The translations under genes and the position numbers were made by a program. This document shows positions 17,057 to 26,509 of a stretch of DNA of 64,000 nucleotides, one piece after another. The DNA comes from Paenibacillus baekrokdamisoli (lineage in GTDB: Bacteria; Bacillota; Bacilli; Paenibacillales; Paenibacillaceae): positions 1,674,001 through 1,738,000 of the forward strand of contig NZ_AP019308.1 in the NCBI RefSeq assembly GCF_003945345.1. Reading direction: 5' to 3'. Each line of letters begins with the position of its first letter. The stretch's first letter is position 1. Below the pieces are notes generated by a model that ran no database searches, was not told the DNA's origin, and saw only the letters and a program-made list of their open reading frames with translations.

Positions 17057-17082
17057 TTCCGCGCGCCGCGCGGCTTTTTTGA
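17057..17082 (+). terminator. GC-rich terminator
   Basis: CCGCGCG (17059-17065) pairs with CGCGCGG (17067-17073) and CTTTTTT follows. It is placed directly after repeat copy C. Confidence 0.7.
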
Positions 17083-17449
17083 TTTAAGGGTAAAGACAAG
17101 AATATATATGTTTTGCCGAAGGCACGGTATTGAGTACAATATAGGTAATATGATGTTGAGCAGCCAGTAAGTGGCGGCTTTCCTCGACTTTGGACTAGGG
17201 CTAAACCGTCCGTGAGTCCGTTATGCGCGAAAGCGGAGAGGGTTACAATCTATTTAATGAAGCAATAGAAAATAAAACCACAGGAGGTTACGGGTCAGGA
17301 TCAATCGTTAAACTGGCTTATACGCCGGTTGCAGGTCAAGCATAATACGAATTTAGTAACCAAAAGGATGTGACTTCACGCACGTTAAGATAGCATTTAG
17401 CGCCTATTGTTATTGGAAATCGCTATAAAACATCCAGGGGGACACATGC
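17083..17449 (+). other. Leader region of the chemoreceptor gene with a 40-codon frame
   Basis: The region contains a possible frame 17223-17345 with NLFNEAIENKTTGGYGSGSI and a stop after AGQA. It has no ribosome site and may be a relic of an unrecognised protein. GGCTAAACCGTCC at 17209-17221 and paired GCGCGAAAGCGG sequence suggest some RNA structure, but no known riboswitch (including cyclic di-GMP types) could be fitted. Confidence 0.3.
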
Positions 17450-19522
17450 ATGCAGCCAAATAAATTACATACCAACTCTACGACATCATCAAATCCATTC
17501 GAGGGACCCAAACCGCCGTCCCGATATAACAAATGGTTTCATTCACTTCGGACGCGGCTTACTTTCTGGTTTTTAGTCATCGGCCTTATTCCTTTAGTAG
17601 TTAGTTCTTCAATCATATACTATACGACCGCAAGTGATCATGTCGAAAGCGAAGTAAGTGTCTATCGCAATCTGACCGAGAATAAAGCGAATACTGTGCT
17701 TGAGTGGGTGGATCAACGGACTTCTGAACTGATGCTTACCTCGCAGAATGAAATGATGCGGTCGAACGATCGCGTGAAACAGAGCGAATATTTAAAGGTT
17801 CTCCAAAATTTGTCCAGCATCAGCAGCGATATTATGTTGACCGATGCTTCAGGAAAAGTTCTATTACATAGCAATATGCAGCAAGAAGTCACGTCGATCG
17901 CGGATCAGGAGTATTTTAAAACCGCTATGCAAGGCGAGACGAATGTATCCGACGTCATCATTTCAAAAAGCACGGGTGAACCAGCTGTTGCTCTTACGGT
18001 TCCGATCATGGATGCTTCAGGTAAAAAACCAATCGGTGTACTGACGAATATCATCGCATTCGATTCAATGATGGATCATTTGTTCAAGGATCTGGTGATC
18101 GCCAAAGGTGCTGGATATCCGATCATGCTCGACAATCAAGGTATCATCCGGTATGCCCAGCAAAAAGAAGCGATCGGCCGCACGCCGCAAGAATCCAATT
18201 TGCCGGACGGGCTGAAAGCCATATTGTCTAACCCGACAATGAAGGACAACGTAGCCGACTACACGGTGAATAACGAAACGTATATTGTTACTTATTCGCC
18301 ACTAGCGGACACGGGGTTCAAGTTATATTTTCATATGCCATTGAACAGTATTCTGGTATCACAGGCCAAGACGGAAACGACGCTTTATACGATCCTGCTT
18401 ATTGCTGGTGGGATTACGATTATTATCGCGCTCCTGATCGTGCTTACAATAACAAGACCAATCGGCAAAATTACTAAACAGGTGAAACGTATTGCCGCGG
18501 GTGATTTAACAGAAGATCATCAACGGATTAAAAATAAGGACGAAATCGGCGAATTAGCGAACGACATCAACACGATGACGACTTCTTTAAAAACGATGGT
18601 CGGGCATTTGAGGGGCAATGCGCATAAGGTGGCGGAGACGGCGGAAATGCTCGATACCAGCGCAGGGAATACGCGGCTTGCTTCTGATCAAATCGCCACA
18701 GCCATGGAACAGGTCGCGACGGGAAGTGAAGTGCAACTGCAGGGAGCTATGCAAAGCTCGCAAGCGATGAATGAGTTGGCCGCAAGCATCCAACGGATTT
18801 CTGAATCATCCTCTGTCGTATCCGATACCGCGGTAGAAGCGGGTAATGATGCGATAGCAGGGAGCGAAACGCTGCAAATAACGATCGGTCAAATGAACAG
18901 CATCAGCCAATCGGTCGGCGCTTCGGCGGAACTGGTCCGGCAGCTTGGCGAGCGGTCAGCGGAAATCGAGCAAATTATTACCGTCATGTCAGGCATTGCG
19001 AGCCAAACGAATATTTTGGCACTGAATGCAGGGATCGAAGCTGCTCGGGCTGGCGAGCACGGCAAAGGTTTTGCAGTCGTAGCCTCAGAAGTGAAAAAAT
19101 TAGCTGAACAGTCCAATCAATCAGCGGAGCAAATTAGCGAATTGATCGGGCAAATCAGCCGGACCATCGGGCATATCGTCGACTCGATGAACCGAGGTGT
19201 AGGCGAGGTGGACAAAGGTATCGTTAGCGTGCAAGAAGTGGGCGAAGTGTTCCGCAACATCGTCCATTCGGTGCAAAACGTCACTGAGCAGATCCAAGAA
19301 ATATCCGCGACGTCGCAGGAGATTTCGGCGAGTACGCAGCAGGTGACCGCATCGATGAGCGAAATGGTGGCAATCTCCAGATCGTCAGCCAACATTGTAC
19401 AAACCGTAATGGCCGCGAGCGAAGAACAATTCGCTTCGGTCGAGCAGGTTTCGTCTTCAGCGGAACAGTTGAGTGGGATGGCTAACGAGCTTCAAAACGA
19501 AGTGGGTAAGTTCAAGCTATAA
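17450..19522 (+). CDS. Methyl-accepting chemotaxis protein
   Basis: A 690-residue transmembrane chemoreceptor. Order of parts: cytoplasmic N terminus, TM1 about 38-58, an extracellular Cache-type ligand domain about 60-308, TM2 about 311-334, a HAMP domain about 335-385 (starting [10 protein letters not shown]), and a signalling domain to the end. The kinase-contact hairpin tip contains [20 protein letters not shown] and [16 protein letters not shown], both highly conserved. It passes ligand binding to CheA/CheW. The ligand is unknown. ATG 17450 follows CCAGGGGGAC. No chemotaxis gene is adjacent, so this is an orphan receptor; a terminator at 19540 follows. Confidence 0.95.
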   Translation: MQPNKLHTNSTTSSNPFEGPKPPSRYNKWFHSLRTRLTFWFLVIGLIPLVVSSSIIYYTTASDHVESEVSVYRNLTENKANTVLEWVDQRTSELMLTSQNEMMRSNDRVKQSEYLKVLQNLSSISSDIMLTDASGKVLLHSNMQQEVTSIADQEYFKTAMQGETNVSDVIISKSTGEPAVALTVPIMDASGKKPIGVLTNIIAFDSMMDHLFKDLVIAKGAGYPIMLDNQGIIRYAQQKEAIGRTPQESNLPDGLKAILSNPTMKDNVADYTVNNETYIVTYSPLADTGFKLYFHMPLNSILVSQAKTETTLYTILLIAGGITIIIALLIVLTITRPIGKITKQVKRIAAGDLTEDHQRIKNKDEIGELANDINTMTTSLKTMVGHLRGNAHKVAETAEMLDTSAGNTRLASDQIATAMEQVATGSEVQLQGAMQSSQAMNELAASIQRISESSSVVSDTAVEAGNDAIAGSETLQITIGQMNSISQSVGASAELVRQLGERSAEIEQIITVMSGIASQTNILALNAGIEAARAGEHGKGFAVVASEVKKLAEQSNQSAEQISELIGQISRTIGHIVDSMNRGVGEVDKGIVSVQEVGEVFRNIVHSVQNVTEQIQEISATSQEISASTQQVTASMSEMVAISRSSANIVQTVMAASEEQFASVEQVSSSAEQLSGMANELQNEVGKFKL

Positions 19523-19539
19523 TAAGACATACGAGGAAG

Positions 19540-19575
19540 AAAAAGGGCAGATTAACCATCTTGCCCTTTTTTTAA
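19540..19575. terminator. Terminator after the chemoreceptor gene (bidirectional)
   Basis: AAAAAGGGCA (19540-19549) pairs with TGCCCTTTTT (19562-19571), with more T after. The A-rich left edge lets it also serve the minus-strand peptide gene at 19653. Confidence 0.85.
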
Positions 19576-19652
19576 TTGAGCCCTAAATAGGCACAGGATA
19601 CCAACCATTTTAGGTCTAGGTGGGCTTTTATCTATTAATAGAAAGGGTTATT

Positions 19653-19769
19653 TTAGCAGATACATGCCATTGTAACAATTACCAGAAGAATGAAGAGAAC
19701 GAGAACAACTCCTGAACTTAGATGTCTATGATGACGAAATCTTTCTTCTTCAAGGATTCCTAACCCCAT
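19653..19769 (-). CDS. Small YjcZ-like sporulation peptide, copy 1
   Basis: A 38-residue peptide: a basic N-terminal part with ERFRHHRHLSSG and then one hydrophobic helix, VVLVLFILLVIVTMACIC. Small YjcZ/YtzL-type spore proteins of Bacillales have exactly this shape, with a VLVLFILLVIV core. A near-consensus AAAGGAGGTGA ribosome site supports real translation. A second, almost identical copy lies about 325 bases away on the same strand (19978-20094). Differences from copy 2 are at residues 3 and 8. A membrane or coat role in spores is inferred from the family. Confidence 0.8.
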   Translation of the reverse strand: MGLGILEEERFRHHRHLSSGVVLVLFILLVIVTMACIC

Positions 19770-19916
19770 AATGCTCACCTCCTTTATAAGGTACAGACTA
19801 AGCATATGCCATCAAGCTTATTATGTAATGGACTACTATGAAAAATGGGTTTGTGCTCCTGTGTCCGCATCCATTAGGAAGTCAAATTTGACTGAGAACT
19901 TAGATGAATTAATCTA

Positions 19917-19953
19917 GAAAAAGCCCACAACCATTTAGGTCCAGGTGGGCTTT
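19917..19953 (-). terminator. Terminator of copy 2
   Basis: Read on the minus strand, AAAGCCCAC pairs with GTGGGCTTT and TT follows. Only one arm of this hairpin is kept next to copy 1 (AGGTGGGCTTTT at 19618-19629). Confidence 0.7.
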
Positions 19954-19977
19954 CATCTATTTATTGAAATGGATAAT

Positions 19978-20094
19978 TTAGCAGATACATGCCATTGTAA
20001 CAATTACCAGAAGAATGAAGAGAACGAGAACAACTCCTGAACTAAGATGTCTGTGATGACGAAATCTTTCATCTTCAAGGATTCCTGACCCCAT
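19978..20094 (-). CDS. Small YjcZ-like sporulation peptide, copy 2
   Basis: A 38-residue peptide, identical to copy 1 except Ser instead of Leu at residue 3 and Asp instead of Glu at residue 8. It has the same HHRHLSSG motif and single C-terminal hydrophobic helix. AAAGGAGGTGA precedes the ATG. The upstream sequence has GCATATGCTTA, which resembles the CATA-type -10 region of mother-cell sigma factors (inference). It is the upstream member of the tandem pair and has its own terminator. Confidence 0.8.
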   Translation of the reverse strand: MGSGILEDERFRHHRHLSSGVVLVLFILLVIVTMACIC

Positions 20095-20305
20095 AATGCT
20101 CACCTCCTTTAACAGGTACAAACTAAGCATATGCTATCAAGTTTATTATGTTATGGACTACTATGAAAAATGGGCTTGTGTCCCTGTGCCTGCATCTGCA
20201 GAGGCAATTAGAGTCACATTTTATGTCTAGTTCGTTCTATTCACTGGCATGGAGAATTCATGTGTTGTAATATTGATATACTAAAGAAAATAAAAGGAGA
20301 AAGAT

Positions 20306-20380
20306 ATGTGCGGAAATATAAAGACATTATTTAACTTTGACCCGCCGGCTACCGACGAAGAAATCCTGGCGGCATGGTGA
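20306..20380 (+). pseudogene. DUF2277 protein relic (N-terminal 24 codons)
   Basis: MCGNIKTLFNFDPPATDEEI followed by LAAW and a TGA. DUF2277 proteins start MCRNIKTL.NFEPPATDEEI and normally continue for about 80 residues. AAAGGAGAAAG precedes the ATG, so the start signals survive, but the rest of the gene is gone. From 20381 to 20530 no gene is visible. Confidence 0.7.
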
Positions 20381-20531
20381 CGGTTCACGGTAACGGCAAT
20401 CCAAAGCCTTAATCCTTGCATGAAGCTGGGTTAAAAGGTCTTGGTTTTTGTGTGTTCCTAGGGCCTTGTGGACGAGCTTTTAAATAGCTTATAATTATCA
20501 GATAATAGTAGATATGTTAATCTATAATTAA

Positions 20532-20559
20532 TTGTAATACACTATGATATAGTTATAAT
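20532..20559 (+). promoter_or_regulatory. Candidate promoter of mqo
   Basis: TTGTAA (20532-20537) and an exact TATAAT (20554-20559) are 16 bases apart. The 100-base leader holds a possible ACGCCT/AGGAGCG hairpin at 20602-20620. Confidence 0.5.
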
Positions 20560-20663
20560 TGAAACAAAGAAGGTGTGACTAGGTCTCGCCTTGGCTTGGT
20601 GTGACGCCTAAGCAGGAGCGCCTACATCCTTTCTGCAAATTTTAGGGTATAAGGATGGTAAAA

Positions 20664-22163
20664 ATGAGTAATAGAGAAACTAAAACAGACGTCATCTTAA
20701 TTGGTGCCGGAATCATGAGTGCGACTTTAGGGACACTTCTTAAAGAATTAGTACCGGAATGGGAAATTACAGTATTTGAGAAGCTCGAAAATGCAGGAGA
20801 GGAAAGCTCTAATGAATGGAATAATGCAGGAACAGGGCATGCGGCACTTTGCGAGCTTAACTACACTGTCGAAAAACAAGACGGATCTATAGATATTAGT
20901 AACGCTATCAAAATTAATGAACAGTTTCAGCTTTCCATGCAGTTTTGGTCTTATCTTGTAAACAGCAAGCTGATACGTAATCCGCAGGACTTTATCATGC
21001 CATTGCCGCATATGAGTATGGTACAAGGGGAACAAAATGTAACGTTTTTAAAGAAACGTTTTGAAGCGATGTCGAATAATCCTCTGTTTCAAGGGATGGA
21101 ATTTTCCGATGACCCTGGAAAACTGATGGAATGGATTCCGCTTATTATACAAGATCGTCCATCAAATGAACCTATAGCGGCAACAAAAATCGACTCTGGA
21201 ACTGATGTCAACTTTGGTGCTTTAACGCGCATTTTGTTTGACCACTTAAAGAGTAAAAACGTCGATATCAAATACAAACATAGCGTTGATAATATGAAAC
21301 GTACTAGCGACGGCTCGTGGGAATTGAAAGTACGAAACGACAGCGGTAACGTCGAACGCCATACTGCAAAATTCGTCTTTATCGGAGGCGGAGGAGGAAG
21401 CCTGCATTTACTGCAAAAATCCGGTATTCCTGAAGGAAAACATATTGGAGGATTCCCGGTAAGCGGAATATTTATGGTGTGTAATAATCCGGATGTTGTA
21501 GCGCAGCATCATGCAAAAGTATACGGCAGAGCTAAGGTTGGAGCTCCTCCAATGTCTGTTCCGCATCTTGACACAAGATTTATCGACAATAAAAAATCTT
21601 TGCTATTTGGACCGTTTGCCGGCTTCTCACCAAAGTTTTTAAAAACCGGTTCAATGTTTGATTTGGTAACTTCCGTAAAACCGGATAATCTCGTAACTAT
21701 GTTGTCGGCAGGTGCAAAAAACATGTCTTTGACAAAATACCTGATCGAGCAAGTTATGTTATCAAAAGAAAAGCGCACGGAAGAGTTACGAGAGTTTATC
21801 CCGAACGCCAAAAGCGAGGATTGGGATCTAGTAGTAGCGGGCCAACGTGTGCAAGTTATCAAAGATACTGAAGCTGGCGGCAAAGGTACACTTCAATTTG
21901 GTACGGAAGTTATTAGTGCCGCTGATGGCTCGATTGCAGCATTACTAGGTGCTTCTCCAGGTGCTTCTACTGCGGTTCACGTTATGCTTGAGGTAATTAA
22001 AAAATGCTTCCCGCAACAAATGAAAGAGTGGGAACCGAAAATTAAAGAAATGATTTCTTCTTATGGCATGTCACTAATGGAAAATCCAGAGCTTCTGCAC
22101 GAAATTCATACTTCAACAGCAGAGACGCTTGGTTTAAACGAAAAAGAGCTAGTTTATAGTTAA
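20664..22163 (+). CDS. mqo: Malate:quinone oxidoreductase
   Basis: A 499-residue FAD enzyme that oxidises malate to oxaloacetate and passes electrons to the quinone pool at the membrane, bypassing NAD-dependent malate dehydrogenase. The FAD-binding [15 protein letters not shown] lies at the N terminus. [20 protein letters not shown] and [18 protein letters not shown] are hallmark Mqo segments, and [20 protein letters not shown] occurs near the end. The ATG at 20664 sits nine bases after AAGG; the in-frame ATG at 20655 overlaps that site. The length is normal. It is followed by two hairpins and is a single-gene unit. Confidence 0.96.
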   Translation: MSNRETKTDVILIGAGIMSATLGTLLKELVPEWEITVFEKLENAGEESSNEWNNAGTGHAALCELNYTVEKQDGSIDISNAIKINEQFQLSMQFWSYLVNSKLIRNPQDFIMPLPHMSMVQGEQNVTFLKKRFEAMSNNPLFQGMEFSDDPGKLMEWIPLIIQDRPSNEPIAATKIDSGTDVNFGALTRILFDHLKSKNVDIKYKHSVDNMKRTSDGSWELKVRNDSGNVERHTAKFVFIGGGGGSLHLLQKSGIPEGKHIGGFPVSGIFMVCNNPDVVAQHHAKVYGRAKVGAPPMSVPHLDTRFIDNKKSLLFGPFAGFSPKFLKTGSMFDLVTSVKPDNLVTMLSAGAKNMSLTKYLIEQVMLSKEKRTEELREFIPNAKSEDWDLVVAGQRVQVIKDTEAGGKGTLQFGTEVISAADGSIAALLGASPGASTAVHVMLEVIKKCFPQQMKEWEPKIKEMISSYGMSLMENPELLHEIHTSTAETLGLNEKELVYS

Positions 22164-22261
22164 TTATTTGGATGTAGAAACAAAGGTATTTAATGAAATA
22201 GTTTAAGCAACATTTTTTCATCAATGAACAATCCATGACCCTTCTGTATAAGCTCTTTAGA

Positions 22262-22293
22262 GATAGCCTCCCAATCGTTGGTAGGCTATTTTG
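22262..22293 (+). terminator. Terminator after mqo
   Basis: GATAGCCT (22262-22269) pairs with AGGCTATTTT (22283-22292). Confidence 0.7.
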
Positions 22294-22350
22294 GGTTGTG
22301 GAATCGTATCTTTTTTGCAGGCAAAGCGAAAGGATCTCCTACCCTAAGAA

Positions 22351-22400
22351 CATACAAAAGAGCTTCTTTACTTGTTTAAGTAAAGGGGCTCTTTTGTATG
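22351..22400. repeat. 50-bp near-perfect hairpin
   Basis: CATACAAAAGAGC and GCTCTTTTGTATG form 13-base outer arms, and CTTTAC/GTAAAG adds an inner stem. It could act as a second, bidirectional terminator, or as a processed RNA structure. Nothing else is seen in 22401-22606. Confidence 0.6.
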
Positions 22401-22606
22401 TAAGCACCGTTACATTTTGACTGCACTACAAAACATTCAAATGCGTCTACAATTGTTTCAACAAGGCTAACCATTAAAATTGTTGCTGCTTTGTCAAATT
22501 TTATGAACGAAAACGAAGGCTTATAGCTCGATCTAGCCATATATTGATAATTGTTCCATTGATATAATGAGCCTTGATGAAGCGTATTTAGAGGGGTGGT
22601 GATAGA

Positions 22607-22984
22607 ATGACCAAGAAACTCAGAATGGTCTTGGCAGTATGCCTATTAATTGGATTGTTAACCGCCTGTTCATCTGAGCCAGCAGCGCCCATCAATCCCG
22701 AGGCCATAGAAGTGTCGCTATCAACTGAACCAGTACCTGCAGTCGCGGGAAATCTATTGGAGCTGAGAGCGAAGTTCACGGGAGCTGAATTTTCTAAATC
22801 AACTCAAGTCACGTTTGATATCCGACTGGATGGTAAGCCCAAACTGATAGAAGGGCAAAATGAAGGCAATGGTGCATTTACCGGAAATTTCACTTTTCCA
22901 CAAGCTGGCCAGTATGATGTGTATCTTCATTTGTATGTGGATGACCTCCATATGACCAAGAAGAAACAAGTGGATGTGAAATGA
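22607..22984 (+). CDS. FixH/YtkA-like lipoprotein at head of nos cluster
   Basis: A 125-residue lipoprotein: the signal peptide ends in the lipobox LLTAC, followed by a beta-sandwich domain of YtkA/FixH type (LELRAKFTGAEFSKSTQV, then GAFTGNFTFPQAGQYDVYLH). The G.Y.....F pattern is typical of these small extracytoplasmic domains, which occur with copper and oxidase assembly genes. It overlaps nosD by four bases (ATGA), so it is translationally coupled to it and probably acts with it outside the membrane. Confidence 0.75.
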   Translation: MTKKLRMVLAVCLLIGLLTACSSEPAAPINPEAIEVSLSTEPVPAVAGNLLELRAKFTGAEFSKSTQVTFDIRLDGKPKLIEGQNEGNGAFTGNFTFPQAGQYDVYLHLYVDDLHMTKKKQVDVK

Positions 22985-24321
22985 CGAACATGAAACGAAT
23001 ATGGCTTGCCACACTTCTGATGGGTATCCTGTTTGGCGGGACCCCTTGCTTGGCAAAAGCAGAGATGGAATCGTTTAATTTGCAGGGAATCATTGATCGG
23101 GCAGAACCCGGAGAAACGATTATCGTCCCTCCTGGAAACTATGAAGGGCCGCTGATCATTTCGAAGACTCTTCGACTGGAAGCAGAGCATGAAGGATCGG
23201 TCACACTCTTGAATTCAGGCAAGGGAGCTGCGCTTCAAATTGAGAGTGATCATGTAACTGTTACTGGTCTGGAAATCATGGATGAATTAGTCAAAGAGAA
23301 GCCCTCTGTTCTGGTTACTGGCGATGGGGTATTACTGGAGCGTCTACATATTCATACGGGCTCGTATGGCATCAAGATGCAGAATGCCGATGATGGAGAC
23401 GTACGGAACAATACCATTGAGTGGAGTAGTCTTGAATCAAGACAGGCTATCAAGATGGCCGACAAAGGGAATGGAATCGACCTGTACAACGCCCATCGGA
23501 ACCGAATCACAGAGAACATCATCAAACGTGTACATGACGGAATTTATCTGGAGAACAGTGATGAAAATACGATAATCGGAAACCGTATCGAGAATTCCCG
23601 CTATGGCGTTCACTGCATGTATACAAAGGGAACCGTCATTCGTGAAAACATCGGACAGATGAATATTACAGGGGCTATGGTGATGACGGTTCGAGATGTA
23701 GAAGTGGTAAACAACACCTTCATGAAACAGAGTGAGAATGTCAATTCACAAGGCATACTGCTGTATGATGCTCATTTTACAACGGTTCGAAATAACCGAT
23801 TAGAAGGAAATCGAGTTGGGCTTTATATTGAACAATCTGCAAACAACCGAATTGAAAACAATGGGGTAACCGATAATTTCATCGGCATTCAATTGCTGGA
23901 GTCCATCCAGAATACGATTAGAGGAAATCGATTTTCAGGTAATGTATCCGATGCATTGGCCAAAAACAGCACCGGTAACGACATAACGGGAAACTTTTGG
24001 GACTCTTTTCGTGGAATCGACGCGGATGGGGATGGTAGAAGTGACATCGTTTATGCGATTAACCCTTTTTTTCAGGGGCTTATTCAAAAAAGGCCTGCTT
24101 TTCAGCTTTTTTTTCAATCACCGGGTATGGTTTTTCTTGAAAGCCTGTATCAATCTGAACGCAGCAAATGGACAAAGGATATATCGCCTCTTATGGCTCC
24201 ACCAGCTTCAACTCGTTTGTACGAACAAAGTGCATCTGGAATCAAGACAGGTTTGATAGGTATTCTACTGTTGGGTTCAACGTGCATCATTTTACTATTG
24301 ACAAGGAGAAGAAAAATATGA
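22981..24321 (+). CDS. nosD: NosD-type periplasmic copper-assembly beta-helix protein
   Basis: A 446-residue protein with a signal peptide (cut after about residue 28), a right-handed parallel beta-helix of carbohydrate-binding/sugar-hydrolase (CASH) repeats with many NRI and GNRI turns (for example NSDENTIIGNRIENSRYGVH), and a C-terminal membrane anchor LIGILLLGSTCIILLL. In denitrifiers NosD works with the NosFY transporter to mature the CuZ centre of nitrous oxide reductase. It overlaps the lipoprotein gene before it and the nosL gene after it by four bases each, so the cluster is tightly coupled. No nosZ is found in this window. Confidence 0.88.
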   Translation: MTNMKRIWLATLLMGILFGGTPCLAKAEMESFNLQGIIDRAEPGETIIVPPGNYEGPLIISKTLRLEAEHEGSVTLLNSGKGAALQIESDHVTVTGLEIMDELVKEKPSVLVTGDGVLLERLHIHTGSYGIKMQNADDGDVRNNTIEWSSLESRQAIKMADKGNGIDLYNAHRNRITENIIKRVHDGIYLENSDENTIIGNRIENSRYGVHCMYTKGTVIRENIGQMNITGAMVMTVRDVEVVNNTFMKQSENVNSQGILLYDAHFTTVRNNRLEGNRVGLYIEQSANNRIENNGVTDNFIGIQLLESIQNTIRGNRFSGNVSDALAKNSTGNDITGNFWDSFRGIDADGDGRSDIVYAINPFFQGLIQKRPAFQLFFQSPGMVFLESLYQSERSKWTKDISPLMAPPASTRLYEQSASGIKTGLIGILLLGSTCIILLLTRRRKI

Positions 24322-24878
24322 AAATGAAATGGTTCGGTATGTTAGTAGTTCTCTTATTGACAATGAGTGTCGTTTCCGCATGCGGTAGATCGGATTATCA
24401 ACCCCAAGCTATAAATGAGGATACGGACCGATGCGCAATCTGCAAGATGGCCATAAAGGATGATGCGTTTGCAACGCAAATCATCACGAAGGACGGGCAA
24501 TCTCTCAAGTTTGATGATATTGGTTGTATGAATGAATGGAAGCTTCAGAATGGCACAGATACCATCGGAGCTGCATTTGTTCGTGATTACGGCAGCAATC
24601 AATGGTTGAAGTATGAGAAGGCATACTACGTCTATGACTCCTCATTTATAACGCCGATGGCCTATGGTATCTATTCTTTTGAAGAAGAAGCTAATGCCAA
24701 GTCATTTATTAAAGAGCAGGGAAAAGGCAAGCTGATGACTGCAGATGATCTGACTGCCCATAAATGGGAAGTAAACCGAGATATGATGGATATGAACGAT
24801 ATGAAAGATATGAAAGAAATGAAAGATATGAAAGAAATGAAAGATGATGGTCAGAAAACAGAAGGACATCACCAGTGA
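24318..24878 (+). CDS. nosL: NosL copper-binding lipoprotein with Met-rich tail
   Basis: A 186-residue lipoprotein. Lipobox VVSAC; NosL motif CAICKMAI with Cys39 and Cys42, followed by the fold seen in Cu(I)-binding NosL (DIGCMNEWKL). The C terminus is an unusual repeat of Met, Asp, Lys and Glu (MDMNDMKDMKEMKDMKEMKD) and ends in HHQ. Met-rich stretches bind Cu(I), so the tail may be an added copper carrier; this is inference. The start is ATG 24318, overlapping the nosD stop (ATGA), not the longer frame that begins inside nosD. It overlaps nosY by four bases. Confidence 0.88.
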   Translation: MKMKWFGMLVVLLLTMSVVSACGRSDYQPQAINEDTDRCAICKMAIKDDAFATQIITKDGQSLKFDDIGCMNEWKLQNGTDTIGAAFVRDYGSNQWLKYEKAYYVYDSSFITPMAYGIYSFEEEANAKSFIKEQGKGKLMTADDLTAHKWEVNRDMMDMNDMKDMKEMKDMKEMKDDGQKTEGHHQ

Positions 24879-25696
24879 ATGCATTGATTACTGTTGCTGT
24901 GAGAGAAGTCAAAATGGGATTGCGTAATCCATGGGCCTATTCATTTATGGGCCTCTTTTCTCTTTTTATGTTAAGCCTGCTGCTCATTAATTCTCAAGGG
25001 TATGTAGAGGGTTATTCTGGTATTACTGGCACGATACTTAACCTGATTTTGTACCTGCTGCCGCTGATGACATTGATGCTTGGCTCCTTCTCATTGACAG
25101 GGGAAAAAGAAGACGGTAACTGGGCACTTCTTTCAACTTATCCGATAAGCACTTGGATGTTCATCTTTGGTAAACTGGCAGGTCTAGCTATTGTACTTCT
25201 GACAATTGTTGCTCTTGGGTTTGGATTCGCTGGATTGGCAGGCTGGATGACGGGCAGAGGTTTTGACTTTGAAACCTATCTGCTCCTTCTGGGATTCTCT
25301 ATCAGCCTGGCTTTACTATTCTTGGCTATTTCTTTTCTTATTGGTACCTTGTCACGAAATCGCTGGCAAGCTTTAACGGTTGCGGTGGCTACTTGGTTTT
25401 TTTTGATTATTGCCTGGCCCCCGCTGCTCATCGCGACACTGGGCATGTTACCTTTTTTGTGGATCAAACCGGCCATATCCGCCATCACTTTTCTAAATCC
25501 GGCAGAGTTATCCCGTTTGTTTACGGTGATTAAGCTCGGAGGAGGTTCTGTACTTGGACCCGAGTATTACGAATGGGTAAAATGGATTCGTCGTCCATCT
25601 GGCACGGCTGGATTCTTGGCGGTCTCTGTCTTATGGATTGCCATTACCGTAGGCACCGCCAATTGGTTATGGGAGAGGGGGAGGACACGTGTCTGA
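24875..25696 (+). CDS. nosY: NosY-type ABC transporter permease
   Basis: A 273-residue integral membrane protein with six hydrophobic segments. The first follows NPWAYSF; the loop SFSLTGEKEDGNWALLSTYP is characteristic of NosY/ABC-2 permeases (GEKE..T..LL...P). With NosF it forms the transporter that serves NosD, thought to export a sulfur species for CuZ assembly. The start is GTG 24875, overlapping the nosL stop; its last bases overlap the start of nosF by eight. The membrane segments and gene order make the assignment firm. Confidence 0.87.
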   Translation: MNALITVAVREVKMGLRNPWAYSFMGLFSLFMLSLLLINSQGYVEGYSGITGTILNLILYLLPLMTLMLGSFSLTGEKEDGNWALLSTYPISTWMFIFGKLAGLAIVLLTIVALGFGFAGLAGWMTGRGFDFETYLLLLGFSISLALLFLAISFLIGTLSRNRWQALTVAVATWFFLIIAWPPLLIATLGMLPFLWIKPAISAITFLNPAELSRLFTVIKLGGGSVLGPEYYEWVKWIRRPSGTAGFLAVSVLWIAITVGTANWLWERGRTRV

Positions 25697-26420
25697 TTCT
25701 TTTGTACATATGAAAAACGTTCATAAAATTATAAAGGATCAAACAATCATACAGGATTTGAATTTACAGGTCACACGAGGGCAGATCCTTGCATTATGCG
25801 GGGGAAACGGTGCCGGCAAAAGCACTATATTGCGTATGATAGCGGGAATCCTGCAGCCTAGTCAGGGAGAGATATGGGTAGATGGCCTGCGCTGGATGGA
25901 TAACCGCAAACGCTATGCAGAGTTAATCGGTTACATGCCGGATGATTACCATTTCAATCAGGGACTTACAGCACAAGAGACGATGACGTTCTGGGCAAAG
26001 CTAAGAGGATTAACAAAAGCGCGTGCGGTCGAGGTACTTGCCGAAGTCGGACTAGAGAAAACCGGTACCAAGCCGGTCTCATCCTTTTCCAAAGGAATGA
26101 GGCAACGCATTTTATTTGCCCAGGCCTTACTAGCCCGGCCAGCTCTTCTTGTGATGGATGAGCCGACCAATGGACTTGACCCCTATTGGATGGAATCCTT
26201 TATTCAGCTCATAAACAAAGCAGCAGCAGACGGACAAACCATCCTGTTTTCAACCCATCAATTGCAAATTGCAGAGGTATTTGCCCATCGGATTGTTTTT
26301 CTCCGTGACGGAGCTGTTTCCTTGGAAGGAACGGGAGAGGAACTACGTGGACAACTTGGCTCTGCTCGCTTACAGGACGCTTTTGCTGAATTATTTGGTA
26401 TTATAGGAACTCGAAAATAA
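25689..26420 (+). CDS. nosF: NosF-type ABC transporter ATP-binding protein
   Basis: A 243-residue ATPase. Walker A is GGNGAGKST, the signature is SFSKGMRQR, Walker B is LLVMDEPTNGLDP, and the switch His lies in FSTHQL. It supplies energy to NosY. The start is GTG at 25689, inside the last codons of nosY, with GAGGACAC upstream. It is the last gene of the overlapping cluster; a terminator follows at 26436 and the thioredoxin-like gene after it is probably a separate unit. Confidence 0.9.
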   Translation: MSDSFVHMKNVHKIIKDQTIIQDLNLQVTRGQILALCGGNGAGKSTILRMIAGILQPSQGEIWVDGLRWMDNRKRYAELIGYMPDDYHFNQGLTAQETMTFWAKLRGLTKARAVEVLAEVGLEKTGTKPVSSFSKGMRQRILFAQALLARPALLVMDEPTNGLDPYWMESFIQLINKAAADGQTILFSTHQLQIAEVFAHRIVFLRDGAVSLEGTGEELRGQLGSARLQDAFAELFGIIGTRK

Positions 26421-26435
26421 AGAACAAAACAAAGG

Positions 26436-26468
26436 GTGCTGCCTAATTTTAGACAGTGCTTTTTTTGT
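26436..26468 (+). terminator. Terminator after nosF
   Basis: GTGCTG...CTAA and TTAG...CAGTGC pair with wobble bases around a TT loop and are followed by TTTTTTTG. Confidence 0.65.
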
Positions 26469-26509
26469 AATTTAATGAACCCATATGAGAACTTTCAAGG
26501 AGAAGCGAA

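Larger units (their letters stand above)
19600..20180 (-). repeat. Tandem duplication of about 320 bp carrying the YjcZ-like gene
   Basis: The segment from about 19597 to 19862 repeats at about 19930 to 20187 with few changes: gene, ribosome site and the upstream promoter region with GCATATGC and CTACTATGAAAAATGGG are all shared. The promoter halves differ by a few bases, so the duplication is recent but not brand new. Confidence 0.8.

Noticed and set aside
17200..17250. Hammerhead-ribozyme-like GTCCGTGAGTCC and CGAAAGCG
   Set aside because: The CUGANGA core is missing and the stems do not pair as required.
19600..20187. Two direct repeats as a possible CRISPR or transposon end pair
   Set aside because: Only two copies, each coding for the same small peptide with its ribosome site; a gene duplication explains it.
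24780..24850. ATGAAAGATATGAAAGAA repeats as a tandem-repeat locus
   Set aside because: They lie in frame inside nosL and encode its Met-rich tail; they are kept as part of that gene.
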